From Bodo saltans (Eukaryota > Euglenozoa > Kinetoplastea > Eubodonida > Bodonidae), in NCBI GenBank assembly GCA_001460835.1, contig CYKH01000787.1, forward strand, positions 1 to 44,199: a stretch of 44,199 nucleotides of DNA. Reading direction: 5' to 3'. A program made the position numbers and the translations under genes. The notes under the pieces were generated by a model that saw nothing but the letters and a program-made list of their open reading frames with translations, had not been told where the DNA came from and searched no databases. Of the stretch, positions 20,501 through 28,402 are shown in pieces (the first letter of the stretch is position 1; each line of letters begins with the position of its first letter).

Positions 20501-20699
20501 GGACAACAGGGCACCAACATCGTCATACGTTGAAGAGCGCGTGCAGATGATAGACTTTGCTCCAGTGCCCCCTGCCGCAACACTGCAGCTGGAGCACACT
20601 GATGTGTCGCTCTTTGCGCAAGAGGGTCATAAGGTATTCGAGGGGATTGATGGGTACTTCATGCTTGAGGGCCTTAAGAAGGCACCTTTGTTGTTATGA
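17580..20699 (+). CDS. NHL beta-propeller, Ser/Thr-rich, multi-membrane surface protein
   Basis: 1039 residues, probably a plasma-membrane protein with a large outer domain. A signal peptide (about 1-35) leads into repeated blades of the type NGVFRLG...GITCDSATNVFYIAS, LFNYPTGIVSLRSVLYVADTRNSCLRKVDL and LQGVALNSDETALIVAE, typical of NHL propellers. A Ser/Thr-rich stalk follows (about 285-455), then a second outer domain with several N-glycosylation sites. About seven hydrophobic segments occupy about 590-925, including IGIGVGVTLLFAATVFVLS and LLCLSLLLGAVSGMA. The rest is a cytoplasmic tail of about 115 residues with prolines and acidic patches. No kinase, cyclase or channel signature is seen, so ligand and output are unknown. 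It looks like a Bodo-type membrane-protein family. The upstream neighbour is a broken paralogue sharing the leader sequence. Confidence 0.85.
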   Translation: MRSKATLATVLLISSCCCYVCAISLVSSTIFAASAQLEATDAAMDNSGNVVYITSAVNGVFRLGTSTPFQFPLSTINPNGITCDSATNVFYIASIYRVWSVTTSNSFVSLAGGNSAGYADGTGDSALFNYPTGIVSLRSVLYVADTRNSCLRKVDLTTNSVITIAQQPTPNYLCINKQGTILYVTRNSGSTGVVRIFITNGTSLDVQGSGTHSRLQGVALNSDETALIVAEINYLKQINLSTTVVTRIAATRLITPSGLKWYCLSSGVCGVLVADTIKVSLLRLRPGSTSASLTPASSNSQTASISNSEVEWSVTTSMGLGSASMPPSASPVSVSKSVSASISASQGLPTLSYSISSARSLTNTQSTAKSWSAPTLSGSFANSMTFRTVSSSSSGSPSRNFTATFSNLTSKSSTLDETHRSQSPSLSNSFSTHSATKSVVSSSNTSPNCSTHLSMSPLSVNQALQLCPLVGSPFFADEAVCTPIVPLSPYYGQRNSSSLTWQYTVPDVDAAARSSSQFLLLAFALNTNNIISGWALDSPGTSTTNTSWLLNAVLPNCTVGLITMPYPNAAGTITLNFVARCALERVNVTVTVTTPQHPGAVSTITKISTAVAVSAAAAFGNDASTTASLVLLSLLSCTSLSPDPGVSGYAMSFVYNYGPIAMVSGNIGIGVGVTLLFAATVFVLSRHLGHARYDTAAEILRFPAVPIHVADFFLPGTLFASFLCFWSTEGGALPTGVVGACIVAGYVAGTQIMHGSVVQPLCSFTAYNVPYPTGHAREASILFPRCRWSPHSRNKYSPLVNPFVPGKEWTRTMLLCLSLLLGAVSGMASSGVGCSAGAWIIGVANIVAALALMFLRPFRLPVDKWIAPLTISLIGLSCVLKATGDADLAAASDGLTGAASMLQILRTLLTVWVQAREDQWNEEGKYSIGAKFLFWLFRERRRVPPPPQEEPMTFDAFSSTSVQHPIMLGMDEVKDNRAPTSSYVEERVQMIDFAPVPPAATLQLEHTDVSLFAQEGHKVFEGIDGYFMLEGLKKAPLLL

Positions 20700-21061
20700 G
20701 AGAATTATGACAAAAATAATACCGTTTGTCACTCACTGTCCGCATTTTTTATTTTTTATTATTGTGCTGTATTCCTCATCAGGTTGTCAGATCTTTTCGT
20801 ATCGTCCACTGCACTGGCCCCAATTTACCTTCTCACAGAGGTACTCCTTTGAAAACGTCTCCTCACTTACTTTCCACCGTCATTTTGTGTGATGAGAAAT
20901 ACAAGAGACATTTGCAATAAGCCCTCCGAAAGCACTCGTCATATTTATTTCGTCGTTACTTCTTAAACGAGATTTTCAGCCTTTCTTTGTGGGCTCCAAC
21001 ATAGTGAAACAACAAGTAGACAACAAAAAGGTTCCTTTATTTCCTGTTGAATGGTGTGTAC
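20700..21061 (+). other. Intergenic region
   Basis: 362 bases without a gene. It contains a T-rich tract (about 20743-20765) and GATTTTCAG with AG at 20977-20978, a candidate acceptor for the next gene. An ATG at 21051 would give only a four-codon frame ahead of the chosen start at 21062. Confidence 0.5.
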
Positions 21062-22891
21062 ATGATGCAACCGTCATACACCGGTCACCACTCTCCCTCG
21101 TCGCACCACGACGCGTCCCCGCCATCCGCGTCGATGGAGGCGTCGCCTTCTGCGTCCCCAGCGATCTTACCTGCGGCAGAAATGACATCACACAAACAAC
21201 AAAAGAGCACACGTAGTAGAAAGAGACCACCGCTGTTCAGTTTGTGGCAGCTATCTGCCTTGATTGAAGCAGACGCACGCCTCCTGCCCGTCAAGACGTT
21301 TGTGATCAACAATTTAAGTCTATGGCACTACGAGCATCAACTGCCGCGACCCCCGCTGCAGTCAGGCAGACGACAAGGCCTGTTCGTTCGGCGACTCCCC
21401 ACCATGTATCTGACAGAAGAAGATTCTGCAGAGAATAGTTCCGTCAAAAAGAAACCCACCAACCTACGTGATGAAGTCCTAGCGGCGCTGGACGTTAGCG
21501 TTGCAGGGTACAAAGAAATGCTGTATTTCCACGATAAGATCCACACCAACACCATCATCTTCGTTGAAGCTATCAACCGACAGTTTCCTACCAAGAAGGG
21601 ACCACTTTGGCGTTTTGGCTTACGCGTCCCGTTGTCGCAGGATGGAAAGGAACTCACGTCGTACGTTGCACAGCGGCAACACGGATTAATGCGGAATGCC
21701 AACGTCCTTGCAAAGATTGAAGTCCTTTGGAACTTGTTCCCCAAAGACTATCGTGGGTTCTTGGCGAAGTCCACACACGCACGCATCTTTTACGACTTCT
21801 TCAAAATTTTAGCGTTTGACGTGGTGGACGAATCTCTTAGGATGGAGTTGGTGCGTAAAGATTGGGAGCTTCGAGCGGATGGTCGATTGTCCATCGACGG
21901 GTCACGATTTTGTGTCTCCATGCGCTGCACGGTAGATGTGTGGTGCGAGACCAACGACCCGCAAGAGGCGGTGGACTTCCTTGGGTTTGTGATAAGTGTC
22001 GCAAGGCGGACCCTCCTTACCGGCGACGATGAGCTGCAACGAGGCCATGGGCTGCTGAGTGGAGGCGATGGCGGCGGTGGTGGTGGCGATGCATCAGGCC
22101 ACCATGTCGGAGGCGGTGCTGGTGGTGGCGGGATGGAAGCTTCGGAGCTGCAGGGTGTCTCGACAGTGGCACTACGCGACGGTCGAAAGCAAGTCGAAGA
22201 TCTTATGGTGCGCACTTTGGGTCGCAGGAATGTAGGACTTCACTCTGCAGAGGATGTCCTTCGCCGCCGTCAACAGTTAGAAGAAACTCGTAACAACAAC
22301 AGTCCACTGAAACGCCTTCGAATGAGTGGACGCAACGATGCCGCATCGTTAGACGGCAGTAGTAGCACCAGCACCGTGGCCAGCAGTCGACGGAAGCCAA
22401 CGCACCACGCCACCAACACCTTTGCGACAAGTTCGTTGGTCAGTTTTGTCGTCGCACTCACGACGCCAGGTGCGGTGCCAAAGTTCGATGTGAAAAGCTC
22501 ATTAGCAAAGAGAATGGAAGCGACGGAAACCATTATTGCCACTCGAGGCGACAGTAACGGGATGATGAACGCAGCAGAAGCGTCGATGAGCCCTTCGATG
22601 ATGGCGCCACCCACCCCGTCGGTCCTTTCCAAGAGCCGTGCGGATTTGAGCATGAGCAAGTCTGGCCGGAGTGGGTTGGATGCCAGTGGACGGCCTGGGA
22701 AAGACGATTCTTTTTCATCCCGTGGCACGTATGCATCTCTGAAATGCCTCGTCCCGAGGAAGGTCAAGACAACTCTGAAACCTAACATGGAGTCTGAGTT
22801 TTTAGACCGCTATTCTGCTCTGGACCGCATCTCTGAAATGCCTCGTCCCGAGGAAGGTCAAGACAACACTGAAACCGAACATGGAGTCTGA
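21062..22891 (+). CDS. Unrecognised large protein, N-terminal part (frame-broken)
   Basis: From the first in-frame ATG this reads 609 residues and then stops just after a 94-bp tandem duplication. It is not a recognised family. After a Ser/Pro/His-rich start, residues about 65-325 look globular and well folded (VKTFVINNLSLWHYEHQLP, MLYFHDKIHTNTIIFVEAINR, NLFPKDYRGFLAKSTHARIFYDFF, VDVWCETNDPQEAVDFLGF). Gly-rich and basic low-complexity regions follow. The last 18 codons before the stop (SEMPRPEEGQDNTETEHGV) are a wrong-frame reading of the duplicated block and should not be treated as protein. Deleting one 94-bp copy joins this frame directly to the reading frame that continues from 22881. Confidence 0.75.
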   Translation: MMQPSYTGHHSPSSHHDASPPSASMEASPSASPAILPAAEMTSHKQQKSTRSRKRPPLFSLWQLSALIEADARLLPVKTFVINNLSLWHYEHQLPRPPLQSGRRQGLFVRRLPTMYLTEEDSAENSSVKKKPTNLRDEVLAALDVSVAGYKEMLYFHDKIHTNTIIFVEAINRQFPTKKGPLWRFGLRVPLSQDGKELTSYVAQRQHGLMRNANVLAKIEVLWNLFPKDYRGFLAKSTHARIFYDFFKILAFDVVDESLRMELVRKDWELRADGRLSIDGSRFCVSMRCTVDVWCETNDPQEAVDFLGFVISVARRTLLTGDDELQRGHGLLSGGDGGGGGGDASGHHVGGGAGGGGMEASELQGVSTVALRDGRKQVEDLMVRTLGRRNVGLHSAEDVLRRRQQLEETRNNNSPLKRLRMSGRNDAASLDGSSSTSTVASSRRKPTHHATNTFATSSLVSFVVALTTPGAVPKFDVKSSLAKRMEATETIIATRGDSNGMMNAAEASMSPSMMAPPTPSVLSKSRADLSMSKSGRSGLDASGRPGKDDSFSSRGTYASLKCLVPRKVKTTLKPNMESEFLDRYSALDRISEMPRPEEGQDNTETEHGV

Positions 22892-22920
22892 GTTTTTAGA
22901 TCGCTATTCTGCTCTGGACC
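22733..22920 (+). repeat. 94-bp tandem duplication that shifts the frame
   Basis: Copies lie at 22733-22826 and 22827-22920, head to tail. They differ at three bases only (T/A, T/G, C/T). Read in the frame open through each copy, both encode the same peptide around KVKTTLKPNMESEFLDRYSALD, and all three differences are synonymous. A unit of 94 is not a multiple of three, so the second copy pushes the gene out of frame. Confidence 0.95.
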
Positions 22921-25900
22921 TTAGGCTGCCAGCATCTATTACTGGAGGAGGCGGCGGCCCTCCACCGTTGCCTACACGCTCCTTCCACCAACAACATCAA
23001 GCGACAGCAACTCTTGGTCGTGGCGTCGTGGCCTCCACACACCATAGCGGCGACAAGTCAGAGATTAACCACAATGCAACTGAGGACGACAGGGAGGAGT
23101 TCAATGAGAATGAATCGAGATCCGATCCGTTGTCATCGGTCAACGGGCAGCACCCAGCAGGAACAACATCTAGCAGCAATGGCCCTGGCCACCACCACAA
23201 GACACGCGAAGCCACACTATGGACGCAACCTGATGTCATGTTCCTTGACTCCTTTGGAGCCGATGTTCGTATGGGAGGCAGCGACGAAGAGAGCAATGAC
23301 GACGACAGAGAACGGCAAGATAACAGAGGGGTGCGGGGCCTTGGAATGGACTTGTACGGGTCCCTCCCCAGCGGCACTCCACCACCCACGAGGATGATGG
23401 GTGATGAAGATGATGCGAGCAACAACAACGACGACGATGCTTCCTTCGAACGCGGTGGTTGTGGGAACGATTCGCTCCTGCTAGACAGCATTCCGGCATC
23501 TCCATCTGGCACCCCTCGCAACGCGTCCATGTCGTCGTTTCGGGGTGGTGCTATCATCGGTGCGAGAAGATCAGGCGCTGCATCGCCACGTGGGGCATCG
23601 TTTGTGCGTCGTGCACTCCGACGTGTCAATGAGAGCGGGTCCCCGCCTCGAGCGTCCACCGACGTGAATGGTGATGACAGTGATGACTCCATCGACGAAG
23701 CTCTGGCGTTAGTCGAGCGTCACTTTTCTCGAAAGCAGTCCATGTTCCGTGACACACGGCGCAAGAGTCGACAAGCAAGTGAGGCTCTTCGTGCTGCACT
23801 CGTCCGCCCTGTTGGTGCAACCACCACCACACAACATTTATCAACTGCGTCCATACACCCTCCTGGTTCATTACTGGAGGATCCCAGCTCATCTCCGTCA
23901 AGTACTGCTCCTCTAGCATCCCCAGGCACCATGGCATCGTCCCGTGCAAGTTCACCTCCAGGTGGCATCGCTGGGAATAGTTACACTGCGCCGATTGCTG
24001 TAGGACGACTTGCAAGAACTGCAGCGGTGTCGTTTCGAGTCCGTCCCGCTGATGATGAAGCACCACGCATGTTCCTGCCCAACAGCAGCACCAACAATAA
24101 TACCAGTAACACCACATTCTCAACTGCGGAGCAAACAACGACGGTTGAAGAATTGTCAATTATTGGCAGTCCTATTACTGGAAACGGTCTCATCAACAAT
24201 AACAACATGTCGTTGAGGTATCCTTCCCAGCAGCAGCAGCATAAGCCGTCGCCCCAAACAACAGCCAAGACGGGAAATGGGAGCCTTCACCTTCAAGCTG
24301 GTGGCGGCAACAACGATGACCCTTCTGATCAAATGTTGAGCAGTCTTACGTTCTCTGCGTCCGCCCGGCCACAAGAGTTGGGAAACGTTGTCATGGTGGA
24401 CAGCACTGTCGTGGTGGGGGGCGGTGGAGCGATGGGGAATCGACGGCGGAGCATCGCTGCCGGTGGCGGTCGGCAAGGGTCTTCCTCTACTCTTCGACGG
24501 CGCAATACGTTGCTGTCCTTTGTCACCACAGAAGTCGACGATGAGGATGTGTTTGAGAAGAACATGGTCAACTTTGTGCACGAGCTCACCGATAATATGA
24601 CCCTAGAGGAGCAAGAAGCGCACCGTCTAGCCTCCACATATGAGGACGCAGACGCCGCACACTACGCCCCCCTCGCAGAGTTAGCCATTCCGGCGACCCT
24701 AATCAAAGGTCTTGCAAGGTGGCGAGGTCCGATGCACTGCACTGGGCAGAACGACTTGTACCGTTGGTTTGACCCAAGGCTGTACGGTGTGGTGTCAAGT
24801 GTGTCCGTTGCGTCTCTACGGCGATTCTCCAGCCCATTCGTCTTTGCGTTTCTCTTAGATCCGTGGGCGCAACGGTTCGGCGAGGAGCAACAGCCTCGAC
24901 TCAGCTCTCCCACCACTGCCGTCGCGCCGCGATTAGATGATGCGCCGCGAACCAACACCAGTGCGTCCCAGTTGGCTCAAGAAGCTGCGACACCAACACC
25001 GCAGATTCAACTTCGGTGGTACTATGAGAGGCTGCCTTCGATGGATCCNNNNNNNNNNNNNNNNNNNNNNNNNNNNNNNNNNNNNNNNNNNNNNNNNNNN
25101 NNNNNNNNNNNNNNNNNNNNNNNNNNNNNNNNNNNNNNNNNNNNNNNNNNNNNNNNNNNNNNNNNNNNNNNNNNNNNNNNNNNNNNNNNNNNNNNNNNNN
25201 NNNNNNNNNNNNNNNNNNNNNNNNNNNNNNNNNNNNNNNNNNNNNNNNNNNNNNNNNNNNNNNNNNNNNNNNNNNNNNNNNNNNNNNNNNNNNNNNNNNN
25301 NNNNNNNNNNNNNNNNNNNNNNNNNNNNNNNNNNNNNNNNNNNNNNNNAGAGTCTGATAGCACCATCCGTGTATTAGACCCTCCCCGAGCAATGACGGTA
25401 CCGCTGTTGGGTCCTCTTCTTCCTCAGCAGCAAGACGCCCTATCCGCTCCCCGCGGTGGGAGTGCCATATCATCGCGTGGTGTATTGGAGGAGTCGCCTC
25501 AACCGATGCGGCAACAGAACACGTCAACGGCCGGGTTGGGGAGTGCTTACTGCGCCTGCCCACTGCGATGAAATCCGTTCTTTCGCAAAGCACCCCGCTA
25601 CGGTCATGCTTTTCCCGACTTGTCACGTCACCTTGCGGCTGCCAGTGACTGCGGCAGCAACAGCAGGAGTAGTAGGACTGCAGCCGCCACAAACGGACGG
25701 GTAGCGCATTCTGCTTCCACTCAGCTGGCCCAACAGAGGAATGTGTCTGCGTATTGCGCTCGTCTCCAGCAACAGGTAGCAGAGCAACACCGCAGCACAA
25801 CCACTTCGACACCGATGAGTGCTGCAGTCTCACTGTCATTATCGGCATTGGAAGATCAGGTGTCTGTTGGGGATTACGCTAAGCACCGCGTTGCTGGGGA

Positions 25901-25961
25901 GAACAAAAGGCTTCTCCTTGGGGCCCATCAGTCCTCCTCACATTCCACCAACAAACGATGA
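22881..25961 (+). CDS. Unrecognised large protein, C-terminal part, with gap and internal TGA
   Basis: This continues the gene begun at 21062. The first long stretch (to about 24540) is acidic, Ser/Asn/Gly-rich and probably disordered. A globular segment follows near LAIPATLIKGLARWRGPMH, YRWFDPRLYGVVSSVSV and RFSSPFVFAFLLDPWAQRF, then the 300-N gap (25049-25348). After the gap the same frame reads on (if the gap length is a multiple of three) to a TGA at 25569-25571. Beyond it the same frame stays open with similar composition (FPDLSRHLAAASDCGSNS, QQQVAEQHRSTTTSTPM) to TGA at 25959-25961. I therefore think the natural end is 25961 and that the internal TGA marks an error or a local frame slip, but the end at 25571 cannot be excluded. 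Function unknown. Confidence 0.6.
25049..25348. other. Assembly gap of 300 N
   Basis: Exactly 300 unknown bases. The round number suggests a placeholder or estimated gap size. It falls inside the gene spanning 21062-25961, so the true length and frame across it are unknown. Confidence 0.99.
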
Positions 25962-26042
25962 AGGGAACAAAAGAGACGTGTACATTATGTGACGAGAGAT
26001 ATACAATGACGCACAGCAGGTGCTCATTTTACACAGCCTGAT

Positions 26043-26077
26043 TGTCTTTTTTTTCCCATCTCTCTATGACCACACAG
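26043..26077 (+). promoter_or_regulatory. Pyrimidine tract and acceptor of the membrane glycoprotein gene
   Basis: A T/C tract (26043-26065) is followed by CACACAG with AG at 26076-26077, about 100 bases before the ATG at 26180. A six-codon upstream frame starting near 26089 (ATGTTTAAAGAT) lies in the predicted leader. Confidence 0.45.
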
Positions 26078-26179
26078 CGTTTAAAGATGTTTAAAGATAA
26101 AACGTGACAGTGAACACGTGATAAAGTAGTTAACGCAAAGTAATAGTAGGCACGAAAAGAGAGAACATTTCATCGCATC

Positions 26180-28327
26180 ATGCGCTGCGTGATTCCATGT
26201 GCTCTCATTGCCACTTTGCTGCATTTTTTGGTGGCCATGGCAGCGCCACCCCCTTCAGTCACAGCTGCACCTGAGAACGTCACTTGTGGAGGCTCCTTTA
26301 ACTTGTTCCTTTCCTCAAGCACGTCATCATCGTCAATTGTTCTCAAAAACTGCAGCAACGTGACGACGTTATACCTTCCGGACAATGCGTCTAACATCGC
26401 GTTGCTAGTTAGTGGAGGCACCAGCGTACCAACTTTGTTGTCGCAATCGATACGATCCAATGCGTCATGGTGGAACAATTTGACAATCACGTTGGTAGAT
26501 GTCAGCATGTCATCGACATCGCCGCAGCCCACGACTCCGATAGTACTATTCTGGGGCCAATTGCTAGTTAGTGGAGGCACCAGCGTACCAACTTTGTTGT
26601 CGCAATCGATACGATCCAATGCGTCATGGTGGAACAATTTGACAATCACGTTGGTAGACGTCAGCATGTCATCGACATCGCCGCAGCCCACGACTCCGAT
26701 AGTACTATTCTGGGGCCAACAGCTCAGCAATATTCACCTTCACATCAAAAACAGCACCATTGTAGTCACGCATGGCATAACGTCATTGACTGGACACTAT
26801 GCCATCAGCAACTCTACCTTCCTGATTGAAAACTCATCGATTACACACCATGAGTCTTATGCAAATAACTCGATGTGTTCATCGTACTTTATCTTTGTGG
26901 AGAATACCCTTCTCTCGCAAGATGCCGCCGCCATTGGCAATGTCTCGATGACAGTGAGAGGAAATAGTAAAATTGTTTACGAGACGAACTGCACCAGTGG
27001 CGCGTCGTGGTGTCAGCTGCATGTAGGAAAGTCTTCAGACGTCCCAAACGCGAATCGAAGGGGAATTGCTTGGAATGTCACAGTGCTTGATAGCACATTC
27101 CAACAGCACTCACTCGTGAACGACACCAGCACATCCTCGTCTTCTTCGTCAAGTAGTAGTGATAGTGGAATTGAGCTTGCTTCCGGAGCTTGGGACTACT
27201 TGATCTTTCAGCTCAACGCAGCATACCTTCAGAAAGTGAATGTGCGCATGAATAATTTCTCATGGAGCTCAACAGTTGAGATGAAATCGGCACGTAACAT
27301 TCTCCAGACGTCGCTGCTTCGCGTCTCTCCAAGCGGCGTGTCAAGTACGTTTTACCAGGATATTCACGTGACGATGCTGAACGGTACGTTCTCTGCAAGG
27401 TGCCCAACCAAACCCGTTTTGTTGTACTTCAGTTGCGACAACGCAACGGGTATCACAACATTCGTCCAGCAAGTGACTGGTGAACAAGTCACTTACGGCA
27501 TCGCCACTGGGGATGATGCGTCTCGTACGATTGCGATGGTGTACTACACGCCAACGTTTTTGAATGCCTCGACGATTACGCTGAGAGATATTCGAATGCA
27601 ACAATCGTTGATGTCGGGTCAAGGCACGTCCTCTCAAGGCCTCAATGCCAGCGCTGCATTGGTTAGCGCCAGCGCGTTTGTATTTCACATGCGCGCCGGC
27701 ACAAATTTTGGGGTGACAATTGTGCTGATGAACGTGACCAATGATGTGAGTGCCTCTGATGGTGGATTCTACTCGTACTTATATACTGCCCTGCCACCAT
27801 TGGCGTTCGCCTTAAACCGGGCGGGCCTTGATCTCACTCTGGGGTCAGTGTTGGTGGGTCTCGTCTACCTCGAACCGGCGACGACGTGCACCAGCCTAAG
27901 CCTTTCGGTAGAATCGTGCGGAGTGCATGTCCAGTCCTCAATATCCACTCAAGCATACAACACAACGCTAAGCAACATTCTAGCGGTATCGCACTCGCTC
28001 ATCCTTATGATGAGCTCATGCACTGATTGCGTGGTGTTGCTTCAAAACTCAACCCTTTCACGCCCGCCTATGTCATCGACTTTCGGGAACTGTGAGGAGG
28101 CATCTGCATCTTCAGCGCTGCTCTGCGTCAACATTACTACCACCGCATTGGTGCAAGCGAGTGACCCAAGGAACTTTGCGACCAACTGGCTGAACGACCC
28201 AAATATACAAAGCATCATTTCAATAGCTCAGATGCAGAACGCAGCTATTTCTTTGAACGACGTGGATACTTATTTGTCACAGACCGCGCTACGGAACACG
28301 ACACTCACCATTGTGAATAGCTGCTAG
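26180..28327 (+). CDS. Large secreted or membrane glycoprotein, N-terminal part
   Basis: 715 residues as read. A signal peptide (MRCVIPCALIATLLHFLVAM) is followed by an outer domain rich in Asn-X-Ser/Thr sites, with repeated beta-strand phrases such as NNLTITLVDVSM, NIHLHIKNSTIVV and VNVRMNNFSW that suggest a right-handed beta-helix or similar repeat. A 53-residue stretch is duplicated in tandem (26402-26719). The frame ends at TAG 28325-28327 in mid-pattern (TLTIVNSC) without a membrane anchor. The next two open frames, at 28403 and 30305, are in the same frame and supply more of this outer domain, then membrane segments, so all three are probably one gene of about 1650 codons. No enzymatic motif seen. 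Likely a lineage-specific surface family. Confidence 0.75.
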   Translation: MRCVIPCALIATLLHFLVAMAAPPPSVTAAPENVTCGGSFNLFLSSSTSSSSIVLKNCSNVTTLYLPDNASNIALLVSGGTSVPTLLSQSIRSNASWWNNLTITLVDVSMSSTSPQPTTPIVLFWGQLLVSGGTSVPTLLSQSIRSNASWWNNLTITLVDVSMSSTSPQPTTPIVLFWGQQLSNIHLHIKNSTIVVTHGITSLTGHYAISNSTFLIENSSITHHESYANNSMCSSYFIFVENTLLSQDAAAIGNVSMTVRGNSKIVYETNCTSGASWCQLHVGKSSDVPNANRRGIAWNVTVLDSTFQQHSLVNDTSTSSSSSSSSSDSGIELASGAWDYLIFQLNAAYLQKVNVRMNNFSWSSTVEMKSARNILQTSLLRVSPSGVSSTFYQDIHVTMLNGTFSARCPTKPVLLYFSCDNATGITTFVQQVTGEQVTYGIATGDDASRTIAMVYYTPTFLNASTITLRDIRMQQSLMSGQGTSSQGLNASAALVSASAFVFHMRAGTNFGVTIVLMNVTNDVSASDGGFYSYLYTALPPLAFALNRAGLDLTLGSVLVGLVYLEPATTCTSLSLSVESCGVHVQSSISTQAYNTTLSNILAVSHSLILMMSSCTDCVVLLQNSTLSRPPMSSTFGNCEEASASSALLCVNITTTALVQASDPRNFATNWLNDPNIQSIISIAQMQNAAISLNDVDTYLSQTALRNTTLTIVNSC
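26402..26719 (+). repeat. 159-bp in-frame tandem duplication
   Basis: Copies at 26402-26560 and 26561-26719 differ at a single base (T at 26500, C at 26659), a synonymous Asp codon change. It adds 53 residues in frame. It has the same form as the other three duplications in this window. Confidence 0.95.
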
Positions 28328-28402
28328 CGACACCACCAGGGCTCGTGGTTTCATCAGAGCGTCGTTGACGTTGTTCTCGCACGTCTACAGTTGTAATAAC
28401 GA

